Shown piece after piece: positions 36,098 through 44,827 of a stretch of DNA of 64,000 nucleotides; the stretch's first letter is position 1, and each line of letters starts with the position of its first letter. The position numbers and the translations under genes are program-made. The notes below the pieces were generated by a model, which was given only the letters and a program-made list of their open reading frames with translations, had not been told where the DNA came from and made no database searches. The stretch comes from CBFHMJ01 sp965656875 (GTDB lineage: Bacteria; Pseudomonadota; Gammaproteobacteria; Enterobacterales; Alteromonadaceae), in NCBI GenBank assembly GCA_965656875.1, contig CBFHMJ010000002.1, positions 248,001-312,000 on the forward strand, read 5' to 3'.

Positions 36098-37219
36098 ATG
36101 ACGTTTATAGAAAATTTTATTGAATTGTTTCTGGTTTCTGCTCCCTGGTTGCTTATAGGGTTAGTTATAGCTGGATTATTAAAAGAATTTGTCCCCTCTG
36201 ATTTGATGTCTCGCCATCTGGGTCAGGAAGGAGCATGGACAACCATTAAAGCAGCGGTCCTTGGTGCGCCGTTACCTTTATGTAGTTGTGGTGTTATTCC
36301 TGCTGCAATGGGATTGAGACGTAGTGGCGCATCCAAAAGCGCGACGACCGCCTTCTTAGTATCAACGCCGGAAACAGGTGTTGACTCCGTATCAGTTTCT
36401 TACGCATTGCTTGGGCCATTCATGGCTATCATCCGCCCGATTGCTGCGGTATCCAGTGGTATTGTTGCCGGACTTCTTGTGGGACGGGAAACTGAAGATT
36501 CGGCGCCTGATACTGTTAATGCAACCTCTGGAAGCTCATGCTGTGGTTCAGCAAAGAAAGTACCTGAACCGGAAGTTCACCATCACCACCACCATGATCA
36601 CAGCCACAACCATGAAAGTTCCGGTTGTTGCGGTTCTTCTGAGACCGTAAAGAAAGATACTTTTATGTCTAAAGTTGCGGATGGCCTTGTATACAGTGCA
36701 ACTGACTTGTTACGTGATACGACAGTCTGGCTTATCGTCGGGTTGTTCTTTGCCGCATTGATTCAAACGTATGTACCTGAACAGTTTCTGGCGCAATGGG
36801 GCAGTGGCATCATTGCTATGTCAGTCATGATTTTGATTAGTGTGCCTATGTATATTTGCGCGACGGCTTCTACACCAATTGCTGCCGGTTTGTTGCTTTC
36901 TGGCGTTTCACCAGGTGCAGTGTTAGTTTTTATGTTGGCTGGACCTGCGACAAATATTGCAACACTTGGAATTGTGGCAAAAGAATTAGGCAAAAAAGCG
37001 GTTATTGCTTATCTGGTAGGCGTGATTGGAACTGCAATTGTTTTTGGCTATTTGACTGACTGGTTGGTTGCTGGTTTTTCTATTGAAGTTGCTCCACAAC
37101 TTGAACATGCTCATGAAATTATGCCTGACTTTTTGGTCTGGGGTTCAGGGATATTGTTAGCAATATTGATGGTTAATAGTATCAAACCTGGTGGATTTAT
37201 TCGGATGCGGGTTGCCTGA
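36098..37219 (+). CDS. Permease of the SO_0444 family (Cu/Zn efflux type, COG0701)
   Basis: A 373-residue inner-membrane protein with two groups of about four helices. LCSCGVIP (61-68) and TPETGVDS in the first half and MYICATASTPIA in the second are the COG0701 signatures. The cytoplasmic loop between the halves holds SSCCGS, a run of six His with further HDHSHNH (about 161-172) and SGCCGSS, an obvious metal-binding patch. Family members are described as Cu/Zn efflux transporters. The ATG at 36098 is preferred over a TTG five codons upstream. It stands alone and ends at a strong terminator. Confidence 0.85.
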   Translation: MTFIENFIELFLVSAPWLLIGLVIAGLLKEFVPSDLMSRHLGQEGAWTTIKAAVLGAPLPLCSCGVIPAAMGLRRSGASKSATTAFLVSTPETGVDSVSVSYALLGPFMAIIRPIAAVSSGIVAGLLVGRETEDSAPDTVNATSGSSCCGSAKKVPEPEVHHHHHHDHSHNHESSGCCGSSETVKKDTFMSKVADGLVYSATDLLRDTTVWLIVGLFFAALIQTYVPEQFLAQWGSGIIAMSVMILISVPMYICATASTPIAAGLLLSGVSPGAVLVFMLAGPATNIATLGIVAKELGKKAVIAYLVGVIGTAIVFGYLTDWLVAGFSIEVAPQLEHAHEIMPDFLVWGSGILLAILMVNSIKPGGFIRMRVA

Positions 37220-37266
37220 TTACTGAAAGTAGAAATACAACGCTTCAGAATAGATTGAAAGTAATA

Positions 37267-37293
37267 AAAAAACCGCAGAGATGCGGTTTTTTT
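37267..37293. terminator. Bidirectional intrinsic terminator
   Basis: Stem AAAAAACCGCA / TGCGGTTTTTT with a GAGA loop, with A run on one side and T run on the other. It serves the permease gene on the plus strand and the DsrE-like gene on the minus strand. Confidence 0.9.
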
Positions 37294-37336
37294 ATTATTT
37301 AATGTCAGAGGATTTTGATCTTAAGACTTTCAAGAT

Positions 37337-37879
37337 TCAAAAGGGATTAACGGTATAACCCTTTTGTTGAAGTAAAGCATGAGCTGTCATCGCTGAAACG
37401 GCCATGTTTACGTTTTTATTCAGCATGTGCTTTTCAACACCGTGACGGCTGGCAGACTGACCACAGATATAAATCTCAACGCCATTTTCAGCTAACAGAT
37501 TCAGTAATTCAGTATTCGGGTTTTTAGCTGATGATCGCTCATAGAAGTATCGATCGTTCAATAAATCGAGCGTCGCTCCGCCATGAACAACGAGCGCCAG
37601 CTTCATATTTTCTCGTTTTACACCCAATTTACCATGCATATTTAAAAATCGGGCAAGGCTGTTAAAGCTGCGATTAACTTCGCCTGGTTTGCCAGATTTT
37701 ACAGCATCAAATGCAACGTTGAAGGTCGTATTTTCTGGTAATGCCTGATCTGGTTTAACTGGCCATGCTTTGCCGTATTGCTTGATGTATGGTCCTGTTG
37801 ATGCTTCTGGAATGTCAGCGTAAGTACTGGCTGGTAATAAACAAATAGCCAGCGCACTGGCAAGTGTTAGCTTACGCAT
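37337..37879 (-). CDS. Periplasmic DsrE/DsrF-like sulfur-relay protein
   Basis: A 180-residue protein with signal peptide (about 1-21, ending STYA) and a DsrE-like domain: KLALVVHGGA strand, ELLAENGVEIYICGQSASRHG with the conserved Cys, and a closing helix ALLQQKGY. DsrE-like proteins carry persulfide sulfur on this Cys, although many periplasmic versions have unknown partners. The start is the ATG at 37879, which begins a proper signal peptide; a longer frame lacks one. It overlaps the stop of the thioredoxin-2 gene by 8 bases, so the two are one transcription unit and may share a thiol-redox task. Confidence 0.75.
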   Translation of the reverse strand: MRKLTLASALAICLLPASTYADIPEASTGPYIKQYGKAWPVKPDQALPENTTFNVAFDAVKSGKPGEVNRSFNSLARFLNMHGKLGVKRENMKLALVVHGGATLDLLNDRYFYERSSAKNPNTELLNLLAENGVEIYICGQSASRHGVEKHMLNKNVNMAVSAMTAHALLQQKGYTVNPF

Positions 37880-38294
37880 ACTGATTGATCCAGCGTTTGA
37901 ATTCATTTTTAGGCAACGCACCGCTAATCTGGCCAACTATTTTGCCTTCTTTAAACACCATCAGGGTAGGTATGCTGCGAATGCCAAATTGTTGTGAAAT
38001 AGCCTGATGTTCCTCAGTGTTAAGCTTTGCAAAACGGAAATTGGGTTCTTCTTCACTGGCAATTTCTGCAAATGTTGGCGCAAATGAAACACAAGGTCCA
38101 CACCATGGAGCCCAAAAATCAACGACTGTCGGGATATGATTTTTAGTGGTATGAGTCATGAAGCTATTTTGATCCAGTTCAACAACACTGCCAGCGAATA
38201 GAGGTGATTTGCACTTACCGCATTTTGGATTATCGGCGGTTTTTTCATCTGGGACATTATTGGTGGTATTACAGTCAGGACAAACGATATGCAT
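37872..38294 (-). CDS. trxC: Thioredoxin 2
   Basis: A 140-residue cytoplasmic thioredoxin with the N-terminal zinc-binding region typical of TrxC (CPDC at 5-8 and CGKC at 25-28), then the thioredoxin fold with active site WCGPC and cis-Pro in SIPTLMVF. It reduces disulfides and the zinc motif responds to oxidation. It is upstream of and overlapping the DsrE-like gene, and distinct from the ordinary thioredoxin at 50.4 kb. Confidence 0.95.
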   Translation of the reverse strand: MHIVCPDCNTTNNVPDEKTADNPKCGKCKSPLFAGSVVELDQNSFMTHTTKNHIPTVVDFWAPWCGPCVSFAPTFAEIASEEEPNFRFAKLNTEEHQAISQQFGIRSIPTLMVFKEGKIVGQISGALPKNEFKRWINQYA

Positions 38295-38433
38295 ACTGCT
38301 TTCTCTCTGAATTTTATTATCTGTTTTTACATTCCCGGGACAATATCAGGTATGACTTTAAAATAGAAGTCTGTGAACAACTTAGCGTTAATCCGGGTTT
38401 TGTACACAAGTTCCGGTTCTTACCTGGTAAGGG

Positions 38434-39384
38434 TCACGGGTTCAGGTATTGGACTTCTAACTGGAGAATTTGTTCAAGTAAATTTTGGTGAGTTGGGACA
38501 TTTATTTGATAATGAAGGGCTTTCTCACAAATAAAGCCGGTGATAAATGTGACCTCGGTGCGTTTGCGGTTGGCGACATCACGATTCATTGATGACCAGT
38601 TTTTAGCCGTGTTGATCATAACGTTCTTCGCCGAATCTAATACTTCTTCGGCGGTCATCGGAAAGCCTGCCGCATTCGCTACCTCGGAAAACTCTAAAGC
38701 CAGCTTGTTTAAGTGTTTATGATATTTCTGCTGAAGTAGTTCACCATTTCTTATTTGGTGAATGGCTGTTAGTGGATTTATCAGGCAATTGATCGCCAGC
38801 TTTTTCCAGCTAAGTGCCAGAATATCCTGATGAATGGTTACCGGAGGGATAGCATTATTCAGGAGAGATTGAATGAATGTGCTGTTTGAAGAAGAGTGGC
38901 CAGAACAATCGTTAAGTAATCCGAGCCAGGTAACGCCTTTACCGGAATGGACAACGTGGTTGTCTGCTGATTTAAATGCCCCATGAGTCGTGCTGGCTAG
39001 AAACAATTGTTGTTTGGGTTGCAGGTGAGGAAGAATTAATTCTGCGGTACCAAGGCCATTATGACTCAGAATTATGCTGCAATCTGGAGACAGTTTGTCT
39101 TTGACAGACAGAAATGCACGCTCAATATCATAGGCTTTAAGCGGTATGATCAAACACGTTATATTTCTGACATGTTCGCTGGAGATCGCAGGAACGGTTA
39201 GTTGAGTTTCTTGCTGCTGAAGATCGGTGAATGAGAATGACCATGAACGATCAGAATTATTCTGATTCCTCAGAATAAGCGTTACAGGATATGTTGATGA
39301 TAGTTGTGCCGTCAGTAGTGAGCCAACCGCACCTTTCCCCATGATATAGATGGTTGATGGAGAAGACTGCAAATCAGAGGACAT
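38434..39384 (-). CDS. panE: 2-Dehydropantoate 2-reductase (ketopantoate reductase)
   Basis: A 316-residue NADPH-dependent reductase of pantothenate synthesis. Seen: nucleotide-binding MGKGAVGSLLTA near the N-terminus, catalytic Lys in SWKKLAINCLINPLTAI, and the late SSMNRDVANRKRTEV. It converts ketopantoate to pantoate, feeding coenzyme A and the phosphopantetheine arm needed by the carrier proteins in this window. Its start touches the stop of the VanZ-like gene. Confidence 0.88.
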   Translation of the reverse strand: MSSDLQSSPSTIYIMGKGAVGSLLTAQLSSTYPVTLILRNQNNSDRSWSFSFTDLQQQETQLTVPAISSEHVRNITCLIIPLKAYDIERAFLSVKDKLSPDCSIILSHNGLGTAELILPHLQPKQQLFLASTTHGAFKSADNHVVHSGKGVTWLGLLNDCSGHSSSNSTFIQSLLNNAIPPVTIHQDILALSWKKLAINCLINPLTAIHQIRNGELLQQKYHKHLNKLALEFSEVANAAGFPMTAEEVLDSAKNVMINTAKNWSSMNRDVANRKRTEVTFITGFICEKALHYQINVPTHQNLLEQILQLEVQYLNP

Positions 39385-39743
39385 CAGATCAAAGCATCAG
39401 TTTTCTGTTTGTGTTTTAACTGTTGCCGGAGTGAATACACAACCAATACACCGAGGATATCAGCAGCGAGATCGCCGACTGAGGCACTTCGATAAGGTAT
39501 ATAGGACTGAGCGTATTCAATGAAAAAGCCATAACTGCTTAAAAACATGACCTGTACAAATGGAAAGTGCTCAAAACCATTAAGTAAGATGTAGGACAGA
39601 CCAGCAAAGACGACAAAATGAACGACTTTATCGGCATGAGGAAGATTAAAGCCATTGGTTGAATCTGATAAATCTTTCAGAAATAACCAGGTAGAAATGA
39701 TAAGTCCCAGCACAAATAGCTGGCGAAAGCTTTGTTTTGTCAT
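39384..39743 (-). CDS. VanZ-like membrane protein
   Basis: A 119-residue protein with three or four hydrophobic helices and the VanZ-like pattern ADKVVHFVVFAGLSYIL, FIEYAQSYIPYRSASVGDLAADILG. The conserved acidic and Gln/Arg residues are there. VanZ relatives are widespread, and most have no known function beyond teicoplanin resistance in enterococci. It is coupled to panE (shared base at 39384). Confidence 0.82.
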   Translation of the reverse strand: MTKQSFRQLFVLGLIISTWLFLKDLSDSTNGFNLPHADKVVHFVVFAGLSYILLNGFEHFPFVQVMFLSSYGFFIEYAQSYIPYRSASVGDLAADILGVLVVYSLRQQLKHKQKTDALI

Positions 39744-40003
39744 AATCCCTGAATTTTCATTGTCATTGATAATGCAGTCGTTTAGGTGCTGATACCAACA
39801 GAAATACGCGTTATAATCGCGACAATTTTAAATTGGCAGACACTCTAATGTTTAGGGAACGGAAACGCAATCTTTCACGTTCTGAACCTTAAAATCCGGA
39901 TGCGTTAATTAATAGACTTAATTGGTTGTAATTACAACAGTTAACTTGATTTTAAGCTTATTTAGAGGGTTTTTAATACTTTTCGGAGCAACAGGATCAA
40001 CCT

Positions 40004-40486
40004 ATGCCTTCATTTGACATCGTTTCAGAAGTGAAAAAAGAAGAAATTCAGAATGCTATTGATAACGCAAACCGTGAACTGGATACGCGTTTTGACTTTC
40101 GTGGTGTAGAAGCAACATTTGAGCTTTCAGATGACACGGTAACGTTAAAAGCTGAAGCTGACTTCCAGTTACAACAAATGCTGGACATTCTGCGTAATAA
40201 AGCAAATAAACGTGATATCGATATCATGTCTATGGATATCAAAGATGTTGTTCACTCGGGTAAAACATACAGTCAGCAAGTTGTATTTATGCAAGGCATT
40301 GATACAGCAATGGCGAAGAAAATTGTTAAAACCATCAAAGATGCGAAACTAAAAGTACAAGCATCTATTCAGGGTGATCAGGTACGTGTTACCGGTAAAA
40401 AACGTGATGACTTACAAGAGACCATTGCGTTGATTAAAGAAAAAGATCTGGGTCAACCATTCCAGTTTAATAATTTCCGCGACTAA
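40004..40486 (+). CDS. yajQ: YajQ family nucleotide-binding protein
   Basis: A 160-residue protein matching YajQ over its whole length: MPSFDIVSEV start, ANRELDTRFDFRG, a double ferredoxin-like fold and the end LGQPFQFNNFRD. Homologues in Xanthomonas and Pseudomonas bind cyclic di-GMP and act as transcription co-regulators. A GGAG sequence lies before the ATG. The gene is monocistronic and is followed by the cobalamin riboswitch region. Confidence 0.95.
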   Translation: MPSFDIVSEVKKEEIQNAIDNANRELDTRFDFRGVEATFELSDDTVTLKAEADFQLQQMLDILRNKANKRDIDIMSMDIKDVVHSGKTYSQQVVFMQGIDTAMAKKIVKTIKDAKLKVQASIQGDQVRVTGKKRDDLQETIALIKEKDLGQPFQFNNFRD

Positions 40487-40627
40487 GACTTAGTTGCTTA
40501 AAACGAGAGATATGCAATTGGTATATCTCTTGTTATCCATTTTTCTCGTCCGTTATTTCCATTTCTTCTTAATGTCTTTGTCAGATTGATTGACATACCT
40601 GAGCTTTGCCACGACACTACATGCCGC

Positions 40628-40850
40628 ATTCAGGTGCAATAAATATTATTGTTTTACAACAAGATATTTGTGTTAAACGGGAAGTTTGGTTTAATTCCAG
40701 CGCTGCCCCCGCAACGGTAAAAAGATTTAATTGCTTTGTCGTATTTGCTCTGGTTATTCAGACAATATCGCCACTGTCTTTGTGATGGGAAGGTAAGACT
40801 TCAGCAACAGTTAATTCTGATCTTGAGCCCGGATACCGGCCTGAATGAAG
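40628..40850 (+). ncRNA. Cobalamin riboswitch
   Basis: Conserved elements occur in order: ATTCAGGTGC (40628), AAACGGGAAG (about 40675), the B12 core GCTGCCCCCGCAACGGTAA (about 40703-40720), GAAGGTAAGACTTC (about 40789) and GAGCCCGGATACCGGCCTGAAT (about 40825-40846). The last element pairs with the first to close the junction. It lies directly upstream of a BtuB-like receptor, where adenosylcobalamin binding would repress expression. Confidence 0.95.
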
Positions 40851-40896
40851 GTGATTTTATTCAGTCGGTGCGGTGGGCACCTTGTTGGAGTTAAAC

Positions 40897-42693
40897 ATGA
40901 GACTTAATCCTGTTACCAGCCTGATGGTTGGTACATTAGCACTACCTTTCTATTCCCTGGCCGATGATGTTGAACACATTGTCGTCACTGCAAATGGCTT
41001 TGAACAGTCGTTAAAAGAATCTCTTGCTACTGTTACTGTTATCGACAGAGAAACCATTGAACAATCCGCAGCCGTTGATGTTCCTCAGCTATTAACGCGT
41101 GTAGCAGGCGTTCAAATCAGTCGAAATGGTGGATTGGGTCAGAATTCCAGTCTGTATATTCGAGGTGGCAATGCTGGGCACACATTGATCATGATTGATG
41201 GTGTTCGAGTTGGTTCTGCGACACTGGGGCTAAAATCAATTTCGAATCTGTCCTTACAACAAATCGACCGTATAGAAGTTATTAAAGGCCCGAGAGCTGC
41301 CTGGTTTGGCTCTGATGCCGTTAGCGGTGTGATCCAAATTTTTACTCGCCACTCAGATACAACATCTGTAACGGCTGAATATGGTGCAGATGATTATTCA
41401 AAGATTGTATTGGCATCAGGCATTAAAACTGATGATTACTACGTTGATCTGACTATTGGTCAGGAAAAAACAGATGGTTTCAATGTTAATCTGTTGGGTG
41501 ATCCTGATGATGATGGCTACAAAAACAAAACAGTAACATTAACCGCTGGACTGACTAATCTTGATATTGGCGATGTCACATTTGTTAGCTCCTTCAATGA
41601 TGGTTACTACGATTATGACTCCAGTTTTGGTGCTGATACGGCTGATTTTCGTAATTATCATGCACAAGTTGCGCTTAACTCTGAATATGCCTCGGTAAAG
41701 CACAAGGTGTCATTTGGAATCAGTAGCGATCAAGAGCGCTATCATGGTAATGACAGTTCTCCATCAACGTATGAAACAGACAAGCAACAGTTTGATTATT
41801 CTGCGTTGTATACGGTCAATGAATATCTTCAATTAAGCGGTGGTTTAAGTTGGTATGAAGAAGATATCGGTGATTCGTCGGGTGAATTTGTTTCTTTTAC
41901 CAAATATAAACGTGATAACACAGCCGTGTTTGTCGGCAGTTATTTTGCAATGAATGGCTGGTCGGTAAATGCGTCTGTTCGCAATGATGATCAGAATCAG
42001 TTTGGTGATAAAACAACTTACCATGCAACGATTGGTCGTGATGTTCTGGACAATGGGCGAATTCGGATTAGTCAGGGTTCGGGATTTAAAGCGCCAACTT
42101 TTAACGACTTGTATTCTCCATTTGGTGGCAACCTGGACCTGAGTCCTGAGACATCGACACAGCGAGAATTTGCATTCGATTACTACTGGGATAATGCAGA
42201 ACTGACGTTTTCTTTCTTTGAAAATAACATTAACAATCTGATTGTATGGACGCCAGATGATGATTCAGGCTTTGTATGGTCGCCTAAAAACATCAGTGAA
42301 GCGGAAATCAAAGGTACGGAAGTTGACGTGTCTTTCCAATTATTTGGTGCTGACCAGCAAGTTGTTGTTAGCTTCCTTGATACGAAAGATTTATTTACTG
42401 GCGGAGATCTGCCAAAACGAGCTGAAAAGTCACTGGTATACAACCTGACAAAGTCATGGCAGGACGTAACCACGACACTGCAATTTGAATATCGTGGTGA
42501 CAGTGAATCCGGTGTACCAGATGTAAGATTGTCGAGCTACCAGTTATGGAATCTCAATATTGAATATCAGGTAATGAAATCTCTCAAGGCTAACCTGAAA
42601 GTGAATAATCTTTTTGATAAAGATTATCAAACCAGTTTTGGTTTTGAGACGGCTGGACGACAAGCCTATCTGGGATTAACCTGGACGTTATAA
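40897..42693 (+). CDS. btuB: TonB-dependent vitamin B12 receptor BtuB-like
   Basis: A 598-residue outer-membrane receptor. Signal peptide (about 1-21), TonB box in EHIVVTA, plug domain with VPQLLTRVAGVQ, RGGNAGHTLIMIDGVRVG and IEVIKGPRAAWFGSDAVSGVI, then the 22-strand barrel, ending NNLFDKDYQTSFGFETAGR and a short last strand. The riboswitch upstream fixes the substrate as a cobamide. The ATG at 40897 is chosen because GGAG precedes it and the signal peptide starts there; a GTG further up would add eight non-signal residues and lie in the expression platform. Confidence 0.92.
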   Translation: MRLNPVTSLMVGTLALPFYSLADDVEHIVVTANGFEQSLKESLATVTVIDRETIEQSAAVDVPQLLTRVAGVQISRNGGLGQNSSLYIRGGNAGHTLIMIDGVRVGSATLGLKSISNLSLQQIDRIEVIKGPRAAWFGSDAVSGVIQIFTRHSDTTSVTAEYGADDYSKIVLASGIKTDDYYVDLTIGQEKTDGFNVNLLGDPDDDGYKNKTVTLTAGLTNLDIGDVTFVSSFNDGYYDYDSSFGADTADFRNYHAQVALNSEYASVKHKVSFGISSDQERYHGNDSSPSTYETDKQQFDYSALYTVNEYLQLSGGLSWYEEDIGDSSGEFVSFTKYKRDNTAVFVGSYFAMNGWSVNASVRNDDQNQFGDKTTYHATIGRDVLDNGRIRISQGSGFKAPTFNDLYSPFGGNLDLSPETSTQREFAFDYYWDNAELTFSFFENNINNLIVWTPDDDSGFVWSPKNISEAEIKGTEVDVSFQLFGADQQVVVSFLDTKDLFTGGDLPKRAEKSLVYNLTKSWQDVTTTLQFEYRGDSESGVPDVRLSSYQLWNLNIEYQVMKSLKANLKVNNLFDKDYQTSFGFETAGRQAYLGLTWTL

Positions 42694-42710
42694 ATATAAG
42701 TGTCAGTAAA

Positions 42711-42738
42711 GAATGAGGTGTTTTACACCTCATTCTTG
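42711..42738. terminator. Terminator shared by btuB and msrA
   Basis: Perfect 10-bp stem GAATGAGGTG / CACCTCATTC with a 5-base loop between the convergent btuB and msrA genes, followed by TTGT on the plus strand. The T run is short. Confidence 0.65.
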
Positions 42739-42786
42739 TATCCACGCCTGTTTTATCTTCAACATGCTCAAATTGATACTCAATGC

Positions 42787-43329
42787 TTACTTCAGGCGAT
42801 TACCAAACTTATCGATTAGCTTATCTAATTTGGGTTTAATGACCAGCTGGCAGTATGGTTGGTTTGCATTCTGTTCATAGTAATCATCATGATAGTCTTC
42901 GGCAGGATAGAATGTAGAAAGTGGCTCAATAGTTGTTACGAGTTCATCGATGAATTCATCACTGTCGTTCAGTTTTCCGATTAATTCTGTTGCAGCTATT
43001 TTTTGCTCATCATTAACGGGAAAGATGACAGAACGGTATTGAGTGCCAATGTCATTTCCTTGTCTGTTTAGCTGTGTTGGGTCGTGAATGGCGAAAAATA
43101 TGAGAAGTAATTCTTCATATGTGATTTGCTCCGGATTAAAGCTAACCTCTACAACTTCAGCATGACCTGTTTGTCCTGTACATACCGACTTGTAGTCAGG
43201 AGAATGAGTTTTTCCTCCAGAATAACCTGACTTTGCCGATATAACGCCTGTAACCCGGCTAAATGCTGCCTCGATACACCAGAAACAGCCGCCGCCGAGT
43301 ATTGCTGTTTGAACATTTTTTAGATTCAT
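42787..43329 (-). CDS. msrA: Peptide methionine sulfoxide reductase A
   Basis: A 180-residue MsrA. Active site GGCFWCIEAAF near residues 13-23, the pattern YSGG and DPTQLNRQGNDIGTQYRS in the middle, YHDDYYEQNANQPYC toward the end with a candidate resolving Cys. It reduces the S-epimer of methionine sulfoxide using thioredoxin; trxA and trxC are both in the window. Monocistronic on the minus strand. Confidence 0.95.
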   Translation of the reverse strand: MNLKNVQTAILGGGCFWCIEAAFSRVTGVISAKSGYSGGKTHSPDYKSVCTGQTGHAEVVEVSFNPEQITYEELLLIFFAIHDPTQLNRQGNDIGTQYRSVIFPVNDEQKIAATELIGKLNDSDEFIDELVTTIEPLSTFYPAEDYHDDYYEQNANQPYCQLVIKPKLDKLIDKFGNRLK

Positions 43330-43477
43330 GTGTATGTACCTTGCGTTTTTCGTATGAAAAACATTAAATTATGTTAAAAGTGGTCTGTAAATTTTCTATT
43401 AGTATTAAATGGCAAATATTTTGCTTTAATAAAATGATATGTCATTAGTTGACTGAGTTGTGATAAATCCTACAAAA

Positions 43478-43579
43478 ATGATGTGGAAAAAGACAGATTG
43501 TCCCTGGTGTAAAATGGTTCGTGCAATGTTGCTTTGGGGCTTATTGATGGCAGTGTTGTATTTTACGGTGTTCAATTAA
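43478..43579 (+). CDS. Small membrane protein with CPWC motif (33 aa)
   Basis: A short frame encoding MMWKKTDCPWCKMVRAML followed by a hydrophobic stretch (GLLMAVLYFTVF) and stop. The Cys-Pro-Trp-Cys plus one transmembrane helix is a credible composition for a real small protein, such as a membrane-tethered metal- or redox-site peptide. No convincing ribosome binding site precedes either of the two adjacent ATG codons; an in-frame GTG at 43460 is an alternative. Too short for usual gene finders. Confidence 0.4.
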   Translation: MMWKKTDCPWCKMVRAMLLWGLLMAVLYFTVFN

Positions 43580-43680
43580 AATTGTTTCACAAATAAGTAC
43601 TAAGCTGTTATATACCGAGGTATTCTTTACTGTTACCAACAGGGTGAAGTATTTCTCCTCATCCTGAATAATGTAGTGAT

Positions 43681-44355
43681 ATGCAACAGCAATCAGATTC
43701 TATCCGAATTAAAGCAATAGCCAGTAGAAATGGACTGACAACCCTTGTGTTTAGTGGGGGATGTTTATGTATATTTCTTTTATGGTTGAAAATTAAAGAC
43801 GGGCCTGTGTTTATTGCAGAGTATTTCTTACTGCTGGTGTTCGGAATAGGAGTTTTACTTGGTTTTCTGAAGGTTAGAGAACCAGATTTTAGTTTTGAGC
43901 TTACAGAGGATTCACTCAGTCATTTTCATAAGTATGGTCGTTGGCAGATCGCATGGGAAAATATTCAACGTGTTGATATACCGACAATTATGAAAGGGTT
44001 TGAACGACAAGATCTATCGTATATAGGCATTAAGCTAAAAGTAGTGGAACCATTTCTGGATAAATTAGCACCGAGACTTGCAGTCAGAATGGTAATGGAG
44101 CAGCAAGCGCTTTTTGTGCAGTTGCTAAAAACAGAAGCTGAACCTGATGTGGATCATAGTGATCATATCTTCAATATTAGTGATTTTAGATCTGCCTCAG
44201 GTAAGATATATTACGGAACATCAGCCATGTATGCGCATCGTATGATGCTGTTTCGTAAATTAACTGGCTTTGATATTTTATTACCAGTCTCGTCAATAGA
44301 CAGAGAACCAAGGCAATTCGTAGAGCTGCTCAGAAATCATATGCACAGAGTGTAG
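43681..44355 (+). CDS. DUF2982-like membrane protein
   Basis: A 224-residue protein with two hydrophobic helices near the N-terminus (about 20-40 and 46-63) and a soluble domain containing FELTEDSLSHFHKYGRWQIAWENIQRVDIP and, near the end, MYAHRMMLFRKLTGFDILLPVSSIDRE (read in pieces). The layout recalls DUF2982 proteins of marine gammaproteobacteria, from memory. The soluble part is PH-like in outline. Function unknown. ATG at 43681 has no strong ribosome binding site. Confidence 0.6.
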   Translation: MQQQSDSIRIKAIASRNGLTTLVFSGGCLCIFLLWLKIKDGPVFIAEYFLLLVFGIGVLLGFLKVREPDFSFELTEDSLSHFHKYGRWQIAWENIQRVDIPTIMKGFERQDLSYIGIKLKVVEPFLDKLAPRLAVRMVMEQQALFVQLLKTEAEPDVDHSDHIFNISDFRSASGKIYYGTSAMYAHRMMLFRKLTGFDILLPVSSIDREPRQFVELLRNHMHRV

Positions 44356-44413
44356 ATTATAAGGTAGCTTTGCGAGCATTCAGGAATTAATGAATTTTTA
44401 GCGGGTTGTTTCG

Positions 44414-44752
44414 ATGTCAAGTAATTTTGAAAGAACATTTATTCTTAGTGGTCGCAATACCATTATTCACAAACAGAAAAAACTGGATCTTATCGTCGTT
44501 AATGGTGATGACAGTCCAAATATTATTGTTTCACACAACGGCATTGCTTTATTTAAAGAAGCAGTACCAAGAAATAGACGTGAAGCGAAAGAACGGTATC
44601 TTGAAGTAGTAAATGTACATTCACCTGAAGTTTTTGGAGAAGCGAAAACGTTACTCTTTATTCAGGCTTTAGATGGCCGCGAATATAAAGTTGATTACAC
44701 CAAAACGGGTACTGATCAGTTTTTACGCGTACATCAGGACAGTTACCTGTAG
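44414..44752 (+). CDS. Small hypothetical protein (112 aa)
   Basis: Not recognised. A soluble, mixed-charge protein with alternating strands (TFILSGRNTIIHK, KLDLIVVNGDD, IVSHNGIALFKE) and a helix rich in Arg and Glu in the middle; no signal peptide. It lies between the DUF2982-like gene and fapA, all on the plus strand. The overlapping frame at 44406 is a shadow. Confidence 0.55.
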   Translation: MSSNFERTFILSGRNTIIHKQKKLDLIVVNGDDSPNIIVSHNGIALFKEAVPRNRREAKERYLEVVNVHSPEVFGEAKTLLFIQALDGREYKVDYTKTGTDQFLRVHQDSYL

Positions 44753-44827
44753 CTGAAAGCTTATTTCAGGGCGATGTTACTGCTTTTAGCTTAGATTTGG
44801 TTGTACTTGAAATTTAAGGGCGCTAGT

